This document shows, one piece after another, positions 31,885 to 42,649 of a DNA stretch of 64,000 nt; the stretch's first letter is position 1; each line of letters begins with the position of its first letter. The DNA is from Limnephilus marmoratus (taxonomy: Eukaryota > Arthropoda > Insecta > Trichoptera > Limnephilidae): NCBI GenBank assembly GCA_917880885.1, contig OU862922.1, forward strand, positions 21,638,627-21,702,626, written 5' to 3'. A program made the translations under genes and the position numbers. The notes below the pieces were generated by a model. That model worked only from the letters and a program-made list of their open reading frames with translations, made no database searches and was not told the origin of the DNA.

Positions 31885-32698
31885 ATAATTGCGTTTTGTA
31901 CAACTTGGACTTGTTTCAGATTGGTTATAGTAGTAGTATTTCCTCATATTGTTAATCCATATCTTATAATAGTTTCTGCCAGTGACATATAAATTATTTT
32001 AAGTGTTTCAATTGACAGAAAAAAATTTAATGTGTACATTCTGCCAGCAATTGATCAGAGTCTTTTACAGAGTCTTTTACAGGTTTTTTAAATTTGTTAA
32101 TCAGTAAAGTTTCATTAATGGATTTTTTAATCGTCTATCACTAAATATACTTTAGTGAAACGTATTATTATGTACCTATATGTTATACTTGTAGATCTAT
32201 CTCTGTAGGTAATATAATTTTAGTAGTGGACAATCGCCCCGAGCAAGATCCAATCCATGGGGTAAATGACGATGTGGCCGTAATGACGAATGAAATTGTA
32301 TTATCCCTTGTGGACATGTTACAATAATTATTATTCCCAATGTCGATTTCCGGTAATTATGTCATAATTTGAATTTGAATGCCTTCGTAATGAGATAGTA
32401 AATTATATTCAAATCTCTAATTAGGAGAATCGATCAGGTATTTAATGAAGTTATCTGCGATAATGGCCATTTTGTGATTAACAAAAAACACTAAAGTTCA
32501 AATAATGCAGATTTCTTCAGAGTTCTAACTTATTACCCCGCTTCAATCTGACTTGATTTCGTGAGTAGAGGTAGATATATATCGATCTTCCAGTTGATTA
32601 GTCAGACATCTCCAAATACTAAGTTTTGAGATAATGAGGAAATCGAAAGCTCACCATGAATCAAATATTATTTACACGTGTCTGTGTTTTACATAGGG
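31885..32698. other. No recognised feature
   Basis: AT-rich sequence without recognised genes or repeats. ACAGAGTCTTTT is directly doubled near 32050. Confidence 0.5.
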
Positions 32699-33390
32699 CA
32701 ATACCAGAGAAATCCAGAAATATGTAATTTTTAAATCAGATTTTAGACGTATTGACTCTTTTCCATAAAAAAAATTATAAATGGATTTCAAAAGATTGTT
32801 CTTCTATTTAGCATTCGCATGTTTAAAATTTTGAGAAAAAATGTTGATTTTTAGTATAATAACGTTATACCATAGGTCGTTGGCAGATTTGTTAAATTTT
32901 CAAAATAGATTTTGTATTATACCACACCCATTTCAAATCATGCAGTAAAATAAATCAATACATTATCTGGTAAACGTATGTTTCAGAATTTTAATTTTAG
33001 TTTAAATAAAATCATTAAAAAATATATACGTACGTGTATTTCTTGACGAAAATTGTTCCGTTTGTGTATTTATTTGCGCACTTACAAACTAACATATTTC
33101 TGATTTTTTTAACATTCTTATTTAACTTAGATATTATTGAAAAATGATAAATACTTATAATCAAAAAATAATTACAAAAAATACATTATTTTAATAATTT
33201 TATCATTACGCCTTTCAGCATTTTTGGATGTAGGTATAAATTAAAGCAAATTTGGAATGAAATAAAATGAATACTGAGTTATAATTTTAAAAAGCTGGTC
33301 CGGAGAATAATTAATCTTTCTCATTGTAACCGCCCTGCACGATCGTAAGAACAACTTTCGACGAAATGTGGATTTTCGGCCGCTTAATTC
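32699..33390 (-). mobile_element. TTAA-family element, degraded copy T2
   Basis: Reversed relative to T1/T5: GGGCAATACCAGAGAAATCC at the left, TTGGCAGATTTGTTAAATTT inside, and CGACGAAATGTGGATTTTCG plus GCCGC near the right. The left TTAA is not preserved and the right end is eroded. It supplies an empty-site reference for the piggyBac insertion in T4: here ATTCTTATTTAACTTAGATA is uninterrupted (33115). Confidence 0.75.
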
Positions 33391-34382
33391 AACTCAAAAT
33401 CGAATTTTTTTTCTCGAAATTTATGAAAATCTGTTGTAAATGTCGGTTTATTTATTCACTCGTAATAATTTTTTAGTTAAAAAAAACTAACACCATTATT
33501 AGGTATCTGTAATTTTTTAAATGTCTCACGGTAGAGTGGGTCAAAGAATTGTTCTGGTTGGCTTTCAAATAAAACTTAGCGAAATAATGTTTTTTTAAAG
33601 TTAGGATAGTAAAACGTATTTTAAAATTTGATGTCAGCTCCAGATAGGAACACAATACTGGCTTTCAGACGATTTTTTCCTTCTTTCGATGGAGCAATTT
33701 CAACCCCAAACAACCAGGGCAACACATACGGCACCACCCTAGATTTTTTAACATTATGTCAGAACATAGATCGCTCTCAGACTAAATAACAGCATTGTAA
33801 CAAAAATCGCCTACGTAATCCTTGTTGACATTTGTAATATAGTATTTAATACCAAATGAGTGCAATCTAGCCCACGTTAATAAACCATTCACACCTGTTA
33901 TAAGGCTACAACGATTTACGATAAATGTGAAATTGATTCAAGAGTCAATTGGTTGTGGCTGCGAAACCAGAGTCGGTAACTTACCGCTCCTAAGTTCATT
34001 TAAATAGGTATTGCGCAACAATAGATTTATTAGATATTAGTATAACCGTTCCTTTGCCTGCACCTGAGATCTTTAGATAGTTAACTCAAACTTACCTGTT
34101 TGCATTGAACGCTCAGCAGTTACTGGTTGTTTGTATTCATTTAGCACGGTAAAGCAAACTATAATCTGTTCACTCAGAAAACATGCTTTTCTAAATAATC
34201 AAAATATAATTTTACTACACGTTATTTCCAAATTTTTTTAAACTACCTATATATACATAATATAATAACATTATGTATGTACTCACACCTAGTCCCTTTT
34301 ACGTATACGACCAAACTATTTAAATTACGTCTAAATATGACACTACGTTGTCTGTTGCCTCTATTTGCATTTTATAACCCAA
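33391..34382. other. No recognised feature
   Basis: AT-rich sequence; no coding or repeat similarity recognised. Confidence 0.5.
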
Positions 34383-34848
34383 CTAGCAGACCCGGACACA
34401 CGCTGCTGCGGCTAATGAAACCTTTATAACCAACGCCATCTGTTAAATCACATCCACACCACGCTGCCCGCTGCCCGCTCCCGCTTGGCCATATATATTA
34501 TGTATTTCAACCAATATACACAAAACCTTGACAAATCACATACCTAAAAACCTTCCTCATGAATCACTCTATCTATTGGTGAAAATCACATGAAAATCCG
34601 TTGCGTAGTTTCAAAGATCTAAGCGCACATACAGCGTAAGCGACTTCATTTTATACTTAGTAAAGAAGATTAAGATTTCAACCAATATACACAAAACCTT
34701 GCCAATTATATACTTAAAAACATTCCTCAGAAATCACTCTATCTATTGGTGAAACCCGCAGGAAAATCCGTTGCGTAGATTAAAAGATCTAAGCGCACAT
34801 ACAGCGTAAGCAACTTCATTTTATACTTAGTAAAGATAAAGATTGAAA
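34383..34848 (-). mobile_element. Helitron, minus strand, duplicated 5' region
   Basis: On the minus strand the element ends CCGGGTCTGCTAG (CTAG at 34383-34386) and starts TC followed by TTTACTAAGTATAAAATGAA. About 155 bp containing CACTCTATCTATTGGTGAAA and AAATCCGTTGCGTAGTT occur twice in tandem (34521-34675 and 34676-34848). Non-autonomous; a different subfamily from the 17-kb array. Confidence 0.7.
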
Positions 34849-34854
34849 ACTTCC

Positions 34855-35160
34855 TCAGGATTCACAGCCAGACTTACAAAATGTGCCCATTCTGGAAGAG
34901 CTTTTTTTAGGAATCCACAATAGGCTTTTAACTATCTGCCTACAACGTATCTTAAGATGACTTGGACACGTTGCTCGCCAAACTGAGAACTCCAACTTGG
35001 AGAAATTCATATTCACTGGCAAATTGGAAGGCAGAAGAAGAAGAGGAAGGTCACCAATGCGCTGGAGTGACACATCGATGTCCGCAGCTCTCCACGCAGC
35101 GCAGGACCGCGAAACGTGGAGGAGCATTGTCCACCATGGAAATTGGAATTCCAAGATACT
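34855..35160 (+). pseudogene. LINE 3' end, RTE/R1-like
   Basis: Frames encode blocks equivalent to CLQRILR-FGHVAR, a GRRRRGRSPMRWSD region (about 35025-35070) and AALHAAQDRETWRSIVHHGN (about 35085-35140), with frame breaks between them. Nucleotide matches to 19805, 22980-23360 and 41204 define one LINE family with at least four copies here. Confidence 0.75.
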
Positions 35161-35394
35161 TTGAATTTTCTAATGAATTCAACAACTATATATTATCTCA
35201 GTTATCGTAAAACGTTTTTTAATAAAACTTTTTGTTCATACTATTGTAAAGCTGGTCGTAAAAAAAAAAAGGAAAATCATTTGGATTTTTAATTTTTTGT
35301 TAGGTTTTCATACAAACAAAACACGTAAGAAAGCAATATAATTTTCTTTGTAATACTGTAATATATTTCGTCGTATGTATACGAAATGCAATTT
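35161..35394. other. Unassigned interval
   Basis: Contains an A-run at about 35261-35272 that may belong to a LINE tail. Nothing else recognised. Confidence 0.4.
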
Positions 35395-35580
35395 TTTTCA
35401 ATACCCAGCACGATCAGGTGAACCAAATATTTTATACACGCCGCGGCGCCGTGTCAAAAATAAGAGAAAGGAATTTATGAAACGATGTACGAATGAGAAT
35501 GAGTGCCGAGACCGAGTGTTTGGCGGTTCATCCTCTCTTCCAACCCCTTCGGGGAAATGGCGTGATGGTTAGCTGGCCAG
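35395..35580 (+). pseudogene. LINE tail related to 28594
   Basis: CACGATCAGGTGAACCAAAT, GAGACCGAGTGTTTGGCGGTT-type sequence and GGGGAAATGGCGTGATGGTT match the 3' 190 bp of the LINE at 28594, with an internal gap. The reading frame is disrupted. Confidence 0.7.
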
Positions 35581-35587
35581 CAAAAAT

Positions 35588-35910
35588 TTTTTTTACATGA
35601 GATCCTCACAGGAGGCCCTGAGGAAAATAATTTCCCTCAGGGCCTATGTAATCTTTGTGGAAGGTTTTTTAAGGAAAGGAAGGAGAGGAGAGTTCTAGGA
35701 AAGAAAAAAGTTTAAGGGATGGGTAGGAATCTGGGGTTCAGTATGTACTGGTCATCCGCCTCCAAGACCTAGACAAACCTCACCCTATGAACCCGGGCAC
35801 CCCTGCAAAATCATCAAACGTAGCGAACCACTTGGAGTGACCTATGGCGGGGGTGTTGATTATCCAAGAAAGGTTTCCGGGGCGGCGGTGCCCATTCCCC
35901 CCTCCCAAAT
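35588..35910 (-). repeat. Family-B repeat
   Basis: Reversed copy running from TTTTTTTTACATGAGATCCT through GCCCTGAGGAAAATAATTTC to GGCGGTGCCCATTCCCCCCT. One of the better conserved members; it retains most of the family length. Confidence 0.8.
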
Positions 35911-36635
35911 TATATTTGTAAATAAAAGTATTTACAAAGTTTAAAGTATTTCGTTTAGTTTTAAAAAATAATTTTCGGTGAACGGAGTATAATTTATCAA
36001 TATTTGTATAAAACATAATGTGTCATTTTTCACCGTGTCAAAACAAAACGTGTAATGAACTGGTGCCATTATTGTTCATAATATCCAGTAACCCGTCGGA
36101 ACAAATTACCAAACAAACACACAGGTTTCTGCATCAAAACTGCTAATACGGTTTAATTTATTTTGAAGTAGTATGTAGTGCATTGATTATTTATTTACGT
36201 CGTTTCAGCTTTTTTCAATAGGTGTCGATAGGTTTGTTATAATATGAATAATAGTAATTCGAAGTTCTGCTATATCTCAACAGATGGCAGCTGAGTTAGT
36301 TATCAGAAGAGTACCATATATTGCCGTTCGTGTCTTAGGTACGAACGGTAACGATAATGAGTTTCACGACCGATATCGTAATACTCGTGGACTGTAAATC
36401 AAAGTGAAAATTGATGGACATTTGATTGCGTTTTATTTCTTTCACAGGATGAGAAAAAGTCCTACCTTTTGACGAAATGATCTGCTATTTTTCATCCACT
36501 GGTGGTTAACACAACTTTCCAAGGTTGACATAATTGACATACTTTCATATATTTTATTTGATGCGAATTTCGAGGGAGATCAATATCGATGTGAACAATA
36601 TTTTCGATTTATTCCATATGTGTATTTAAACAAAT
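35911..36635. other. No recognised feature
   Basis: AT-rich sequence without recognised genes or repeats. Confidence 0.5.
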
Positions 36636-36648
36636 ATAATTGTCTTCT

Positions 36649-36776
36649 ATTTTATTTTTATTTTTTATTTTAACTTTTATGAGTAAAACCTCAAATTGTA
36701 ATATTTAAATAAATTAAGACAATGTAAGCGAAACTCACTCGAAAATCTGGAAACAGAATTGTCTTCATTTATTTAA
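36649..36776 (-). mobile_element. Hairpin retroposon, copy 3 (arm deleted)
   Basis: Reading on the minus strand: GAAGACAATTCTGTTTCCAG, GAGTTTCGCTTACATTGTC, ATTACAATTTGAGGTTTTAC and an A-rich tail. One hairpin arm and the tRNA part are gone. A 13-bp direct repeat, ATAATTGTCTTCT, flanks it at 36636-36648 and 36777-36789. Confidence 0.75.
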
Positions 36777-36924
36777 ATAATTGTCTTCTTTTTTATTGTT
36801 TCTTCTCCTAAGTAGAGCCTTTAGGAAGGAGAAGGAGAATGGGAGATGAATGACAATGACTTTGGGAAATGGATGGTTCACAGGACTTTGGGAATGTTAG
36901 TCCCAAAGCTGTTTCACCACTTAA

Positions 36925-37035
36925 GAGGGAACCAGAGAAAACCAGAAGTATGTCATTTTTAAATCAGATTTTAGACGTATTGACTTTTCCACAAAAATTA
37001 TAAATTGATTTCGAAAGATTGATCTTGAAAGGTGA
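36925..37035 (-). mobile_element. TTAA-family element, truncated T3
   Basis: TTAA at 36921-36924 is followed by GAGGGAACCAGAGAAAACCA, then AATCAGATTTTAGACGTATT and TTCGAAAGATTGATCTTG. Only the first 110 bp of one end are present. Confidence 0.7.
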
Positions 37036-37347
37036 TTTAAATCATTTCAAATATCTGTATATAATATACGTCCATAATGCATTTCTTAAGTTCTTCTTTA
37101 TTCTTGCTTATTTTCACCAATAAAATAAATATTTTGATGCTCATTGGCGCATTATAGAAATTGTGTAAGTGGAAAATGGTTGGGTTTAACTGCAATTCCA
37201 AACAGAAAAATCTGTGCAATTTTCGTAACCCAAGAGTGCACGGACGCTTCAGTAACAAATTTTTCGCTTCATATTTTATTTTTTTATTTTTCACTAATAA
37301 ATAATTTAGCACAATGGAGGGGGAAAAATATTCCAATAATAAACAAA
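37036..37347. other. No recognised feature
   Basis: Overlapping 81- and 99-codon frames on opposite strands (37037-37389) have no recognised motif. Confidence 0.45.
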
Positions 37348-38155
37348 AATTTTAACAAAACAAAAAAACGACTTCAAAAAATGCACTAAAAAGTAAAAAA
37401 ATAATTTCGTATTCTTCTACAACTTTATAATCAACTTACCTTTTCTACTCATCAATATGTACGTACGATTGTTATTTTTGGAGTCGGTGTCGGCGGGAGA
37501 GGAGCTGTCAAGTGAACATGCCGGGCCGCGGGTACCTTGGTTGACACCGACTCCAAAAATAACAATCGTACCTACATATTGATGAGTAGAAAAGGTAAGT
37601 TGATTATAAAGTTGTAGAAGAATACGAAATTATTTTTTTACTTTTTAGTGCATTTTTTGAAGTCGTTTTTTTGTTTTGTTAAAATTTTTGTTTATTTTTT
37701 GATTTTTAGTGAATCTGAAGTACACTAACTAATTCGATTAAGATTCGGCCGAGTATCGTAAATTTTGTTCTTCAGAATTGGAGAGTTCCGTTACTTTGTC
37801 ATGGATCCCATAATCAGAACCTAACCCAACTCTCATTAAACTACCCTTGAAGTACATCCTTTCCAATAAAAAAAGAATCATCGAAATCGGTTGGCGTGAT
37901 ATTGAGTTATTCGTCCATTTGTCGCGCGCATACTTGATGCAAATTTAAGACTTATATGATTTTCTCGTGGATGCCATTGTCAGAACTGGACCAAATTAAA
38001 ATGGGACCAAACGGGAAGCACTAGCTTTCAAATAAAAAAAGAATCATCAATATCGGTTCACCCAGTCGAAAGTTCTGACGTAACAAACATAAAAAAAAAA
38101 AAAAAAAAATACAGTCGAATTGAGAACCTCCTCCTTTTCGAAGTCGTTTAAAAAG
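37348..38155 (-). mobile_element. Family-C element, longest copy
   Basis: 37352-37488 and 37548-37690 are near-perfect inverted repeats (ACGACTTCAAAAAATGCACT, CTTCTACAACTTTATAATCA, CATATTGATGAGTAGAAAAG). Beyond them lies the body shared with 10405 in reverse (GGATGTACTTCAAGGGT as its complement) and the terminus CCTCCTCCTTTTCGAAGTCG before TTTAAA at 38152. A 14- to 18-bp A-run sits at about 38091-38109. No ORF. I have a general recollection of similar repeats in other insects but cannot verify it here. Confidence 0.7.
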
Positions 38156-38243
38156 GAACTCCAACGAAAAATAATGGATTTATAAATATATATTCACGAA
38201 GGTCAACAAACCCTGATTCTGAATATATAAGTTTAATTTTCTA

Positions 38244-38328
38244 AATTTGAGAGGCAGATATGGGTACCGCCGCCCAGGAACCATTTATTGGATAACCAAC
38301 ACCCCTGCCATAGGTCACCCCAAGTGGT
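38244..38328 (+). repeat. Family-B repeat, 5' fragment
   Basis: AAATTTGAGAGGCAGATATG, ACCAACACCCCTGCCATAGG and TCACCCCAAGTGG are the start of family B. It runs directly into a second copy in opposite orientation, giving a head-to-tail-end junction at 38328. Confidence 0.75.
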
Positions 38329-38732
38329 TTTATTTTTTTACTTCAGCTTCACACAGGAGGCACTAAGGAAAACAATTTTTCTCAGGGCCTGTGTTATCTT
38401 TGAGGATGCTGTATGTAGGGTCATTTTAGGAAAAGGAAATCTTGGAAATGAAAAAGACAAGATGGGTGGTTAGGAATCTGCGGGTCAGTGTGACAAGGAG
38501 TGGCGGATATATGAATCCTTTCCTCCCACTGTGGCGCAAGACAATGTTCCGATACTACTGAGTCCTACTGGAGAGATCAAAAGAACTCCCTTAACCAGTC
38601 TCTCCCGATCTGGCCCGTCATGTAGTAGGTGGTCCTAGACCTAGACAAACCTCTCCTCATGAACCCGGGCACCCCTGTTAAGTCTCGTTAACGTAGCGAA
38701 CCCCTTGAGGTGACCTACGACAGGGTGTTAGA
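38329..38732 (-). repeat. Family-B repeat
   Basis: Reversed copy from TTTTATTTTTTTACTTCAGC through TCACACAGGAGGCACTAAGG to CCCCTTGAGGTGACCTACGA, nearly complete. Confidence 0.8.
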
Positions 38733-39377
38733 ATGAAAGTTAGACCGGAGTTCCTTATTTGTATCCTTCGTGCTGAGTACCGACTGATCTTGTCGTAGGA
38801 ATATCAAATAAGTTTATTTAAGGTGACCTTACGTCGCGATCTTGCGAATGAATAAATATTATCTTTATTTCACCGGTAATCAACGATCCGTGTTTGTTGT
38901 ACTGCTGCGCTACCATCTGCAATTTGTCATCATAACAACATCTCTACAGATCTCAGGATCAGGAGTGCAGAATTGCAGCGGCGGTGTCAAGTTCCAACAA
39001 CTGTGTCACTGTAGGCAGCGAAGCTAATTGATTTGTTTACTTTGTCTGGACCGTGTGTGACGTGTGATGTGTGTGATGACGTATGACGTACGATGACGTC
39101 ACGTGACGTGTCAGTTTGTCAACCACGTTGGAGTTGTAAATCATCGAAGCCAGGGGCGGATTTGTAAATTTTCCGAATCGTGTTGTTTTCGGTTTCCGCT
39201 CTGACAAGGAGTAGGTATAGATATTGAGTTTTTTAGCATACACGTTATTTGATTTTATTATTCCCTGTTTTTATCATTTCGAAATATTCAGTGTAAAAAG
39301 TGTAAATTGATGGTGAGTCGAAAATCAATAATTTCAATATCTTTGTGCAAAATACTGCGGGTACCTTCTTTTTTATA
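38733..39377. other. Unassigned; contains TGACG cluster
   Basis: No coding similarity. See the clustered TGACG sites at 39058-39108, the only regulatory-looking sequence in this interval. Confidence 0.45.
39058..39108. promoter_or_regulatory. Cluster of five TGACG (CRE half) sites
   Basis: TGACG occurs at 39058, 39077, 39084, 39094 and 39104, and the fourth is part of a full TGACGTCA. This octamer is the classical CREB/ATF bZIP site. The run is also a low-complexity TGACGTG-like repeat, so it may be a chance microsatellite. No nearby gene is recognised. Confidence 0.35.
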
Positions 39378-40325
39378 TTAGGTCCTTACATATGAAATTG
39401 GCGTTTTGCCGTACTGGCAACTTTAATCTCAATTATCTTCTCTTTGGTTAGGAATTCCAAATTCAAATGTACTCAGCTATTTACCTACTCATGTATTTGT
39501 GTTTCGAAAATTATAATTCATTTGTTTTATCCTTAATTGTTTTTTTCTTTGCGTCACTTAGTTTACAAAATGGAAAACTTGAAATATCGCATTATTTACG
39601 AGTACGAGTTCCACCGTGGTACCAGTGCTGCAGAAACGGCTCGAAGGATTAATGATGTGTATGGCGACGGTGCTGCAAAAGAAAACACATTGCGTTTTTG
39701 GTTTCAACGTTTTCGTTCGGGAAATTTCGACCTGCAGAACAAGCCCCGTGGACGGCCGGAGACCAAAGTTGATAATGAAGAATTGAAGGCTATTGTGGAA
39801 GCGGATCCATCGCAAACCACGTCCGAGTTAGCTGCAGGCTGCGGTGTTAGTGATAAAACTGTTTTAATCCACTTGAAGCAAATTGGGAAGGTGAAAAAGC
39901 TTGAAAGGTGGGTACCTCACGAATTGAGTGAAGCAAATCAACAAACGCGCGTTAGAACGCTAGACCACACACTGCACAACAAACGGCTACCAAATTATAG
40001 GAGCTTCAAATGGAATGTCCAAGACATCCACCGTACTCTCCGGACCTTGCCCCAACAGATTACCCTTTTTGTTTCGAAATTTGAATAACTTCTTGCAAGG
40101 GAAAAAATTCAACTCCGATGGGGCAGTCTAAACCGCCTTCAAAGATTTTATTGATTCCCGTCCGAATGGTTTTTTTAGTAAAGGGATCGATGAACTACCT
40201 ATGAGATGGCAAAAGTGCATAGATAGCAATGGTACATACTGTGATTAAATAAATATATTATATTTAAAAAAATCGACTTTATGTTCCTCCCATACAAAAC
40301 GCCAATTTCATATGTAAGGACCTAA
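39378..40325 (+). mobile_element. mariner element, internally deleted
   Basis: TIRs TTAGGTCCTTACATATGAAA (39378) and the exact inverse ending CCTAA at 40325 enclose 948 bp; the inverted match extends about 30 bp to CGTTTTG. TA flanks both sides (39376-39377, 40326-40327), the mariner target duplication. Autonomous mariners are about 1.3 kb, so roughly 0.35 kb is missing, chiefly from the catalytic region. Confidence 0.9.
39570..40088 (+). pseudogene. mariner transposase, DNA-binding half plus remnant
   Basis: From the ATG at 39570 (MENLKYRIIYEYEFHRGTSA) the protein shows the first helix-turn-helix, the linker with GRPETKVDNEEL and the second HTH ending IGKVKKLERWVPHEL. This is the paired-type TIR-binding domain of mariner transposases, apparently intact. 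After about residue 132 a deletion removes the first catalytic Asp and a frame change follows. The C-terminal HPPYSPDLAPTDYPF motif, bearing the last catalytic Asp, is found in another frame at 40025-40070. It cannot catalyse transposition. An in-frame ATG at 39537 would add 11 residues, but the family start is at 39570. Confidence 0.9.
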
Positions 40326-40467
40326 TATTACCTAGATCCACTAACTATCCACGTTTCACCCGAAATAATACATAGATAAAATTCGGATACTGTATGATCT
40401 CAATGTGGATGTTGGCTGATACAGGTATGAATAGACAAAAATATAATGATCAGACGAAATAAAATAT
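40326..40467. other. Short unassigned interval
   Basis: Nothing recognised between the mariner and the following family-B repeat. Confidence 0.4.
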
Positions 40468-40705
40468 AACCAAGTGGGGTAACCTATGGCAGCGGTGAAA
40501 GTGAACCCCCCATGGGGTGAAGTTTGTCTAGGTATTGGCGTGTGATGACGTGGACATACTGAATCCTACCCTCTCGTCGTACCTTTTTCCTTCTCAGATT
40601 CTTCCTTTCCACACAGCATCACCAAAGATGACATGGACCCTGAGGGGAATTATTTTCCTCAGGGCCTTCTGTGTGGAGCTAATGTAAAAATAAATAAAAA
40701 AAGTT
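40468..40705 (+). repeat. Family-B repeat, rearranged 5' end
   Basis: 40505-40705 is a forward copy ending CCTTCTGTGTGGAGCTAATG and an A-rich tail (AAAAATAAATAAAAAAA). The preceding CCAAGTGGGGTAACCTATGG is the family 5' segment inverted, suggesting twin-priming-like inversion or two joined fragments. Confidence 0.7.
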
Positions 40706-40804
40706 AAAATGATAATTGGACGTTGGCCCTAAAAATGCTAACTGCGCCACTGTTTGAGGCAATTATTCCAAACTGATTGACGTTAATTTAGTTGACTTTG
40801 CGGT

Positions 40805-40870
40805 TCGGTATCGCCCTGGTGAAAGACCACCATTCGGAATCGAAGCGTGTGTTGTTAGAAATGATTAAAT
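40805..40870 (+). repeat. SINE-A, small fragment
   Basis: TATCGCCCTGGTGAAAGACC and ACCATTCGGAATCGAAGCGT match the SINE-A core; it ends after about 65 bp. Confidence 0.65.
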
Positions 40871-40980
40871 AGTGATGACATAATCCCAAAACTGCCCTAC
40901 AAAACAAATAATAATTTCATTTGAGATAGGTGCATTCTTTGCGATTCCCTAATTCTGTATGACGATGCATAGGGATGACG

Positions 40981-41029
40981 CTATGGAGATTATTATTTCG
41001 CTTACCAATCGCAATAATCATCTCCATAG
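40981..41029. repeat. 49-bp imperfect hairpin
   Basis: CTATGGAGATTATTATTTCG pairs with CGCAATAATCATCTCCATAG around a 9-nt loop with two or three mismatches. A small inverted repeat of unknown origin. Confidence 0.6.
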
Positions 41030-41203
41030 GTCGCGGATTTATTAAATTAGAACACTGGTGTATATTTGATCTTTTTATTTAGATTATGTTAACATTACGC
41101 TTTTGATCATCTGCGCATTCATCTTGCGCAGAGTTGCCAGTGTAGGAAATATAGTTACTCTAAGGAAATGTTAACCGTTTTGAAAAATACAGATTCGTAG
41201 TTC

Positions 41204-41720
41204 CTACAACGCTTTATGCCCCTTGAGTGAAGCCGATAAAGTATATAATAATTTTCTTCTTCTCAAGTCGTTTCCCCTTTGCTTATGACCCCTAGGTACT
41301 CCAATTTCTAAGGTCATTTCCACAAGACACCTCCACTCCTCGCGGTCCTGCGCTACGTGGAAAGCTGCAGACACCGACGTCTTCTTCTGCCTTCCATTTT
41401 GCCAGTGACTATGAATTTCACTGAGTTGGGGCTTGTGAGCAACGTGTCCAAAGTATCTTAAGATATGTTGTAGGCAGAGAGTTGAAAGCCTATTGTGGAT
41501 GCCTAGCTCTTCCAGGATGAACACTTTTGTACGTCTGGCTGTCACTGGAATCCTGAGAATTTTTCTCCAGCGCTACGTTTTCTTTCCCTGGCTCAAAGTG
41601 TCTATTTTTCCACACCCTTCAGAAATATGGGGAAAATCAATGCCACGTATAATATAACCTAGAACATGGAAAACTGCATATGGAGCATGAATGCTCTTCA
41701 CCTACTCGTTCAACATTGGA
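41204..41720 (-). pseudogene. LINE 3' end, RTE/R1-like, minus strand
   Basis: The frame at 41545-41204 encodes TKVFILEELGIHNRLSTLCL followed by QHILRYFGHVAH, then AAFHVAQDREEWRCLVE. Upstream, in another frame, a degenerate CWRRMLR/DSQT-type segment is visible. The terminus is GAAGAAGAAAATT, the AAG-type tail of this LINE family. Same family as 19805, 22626 and 34855. Confidence 0.8.
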
Positions 41721-42474
41721 AAAATATTGGCAAAATAAATTCAAACATAACAGGAAATAGTGTCATAAGAACAAGAATCATCAATACATTATTTTTCCTT
41801 GGATTAGTAACACTTATCATGACACTATGAAGAAATGAGAAACGCACCCACAGAGTTAAATTATTGATATAGTGACGTTGGGCGGTACTCTCGCGTTTAC
41901 CTCAATTTCTATATATATGCATCCGTTTGATAAGCACTGGTCGCAGATATGTTAAGGTATTTCTCGCATTAGCATCCCTAGTTAATCGACATTACATCGG
42001 ACGCTCACAGCGCCTGTGTGTGTCGATAAACGGTTTAATGCCGGAGAATTTATGCGCCATCCCTAGTTCACAGAGTACAGCCTGGACAAGTACTAACTAA
42101 GGTACCAAGGTAAAACTTATTAGCCAGTGATGTCAAACCTAGGAAAATTATCAAGCCAATGCCAGTTATCAAAACATCTTAATTACTGCAATAACTACAA
42201 AAATAAAAACAGGTGGCCAGTGTTGTTATACTTTTGTTATTTATGGAGATATTACTTTTAGATAATGTAATATCTCTAAATAATAAAATGGAGGTATTAC
42301 TTTTAGATCATGGAAATAAGGGAAATGGTCCATGGACAGATTAAGCACCCAATGGAAATCCGAAGGAACGATAACCCTCACACGATAGAAATCTCTGGTA
42401 GGCCTACTGCAGATTTATTTACTACCAGATTAGATACATAACTAGTTTCGAGAACCTCATTTGTTCATTATGCC
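41721..42474. other. No recognised gene
   Basis: A 30-bp segment, ATGGAGATATTACTTTTAGA and following bases, is tandemly repeated near 42243-42310. Otherwise unassigned. Confidence 0.45.
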
Positions 42475-42649
42475 CAAAATGGTGACCGGCCAACTCAGAA
42501 AGAAACTACATCAGAAAGGTCATTAAGAGTAAGAATAAATTTGGTTAAATAGGTTAATTTAGGTTAGTGTTACCGGCTATATTAAAATGACTTTTTCATA
42601 GCTTTTAATGACCTTTCTGAGGTGGTTCTGAGTTGGCATGGTACCGCCG
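42475..42649. mobile_element. MITE F, copy 2
   Basis: GGCCAACTCAGAAAGAAACT with TCAGAAAGGTCATTAAGAG at the left is mirrored by CTTTTAATGACCTTTCTGAG and GAGTTGGCATGG at the right. The centre has GGTTAATTTAGGTTAGTG. Matches copy 1 at 11570. Confidence 0.75.

Noticed and set aside
31344..31947. HPAT/HPAD repeat proteins on both strands
   Set aside because: Both are readings of the same inverted minisatellite arms. Symmetry, not selection, explains them.
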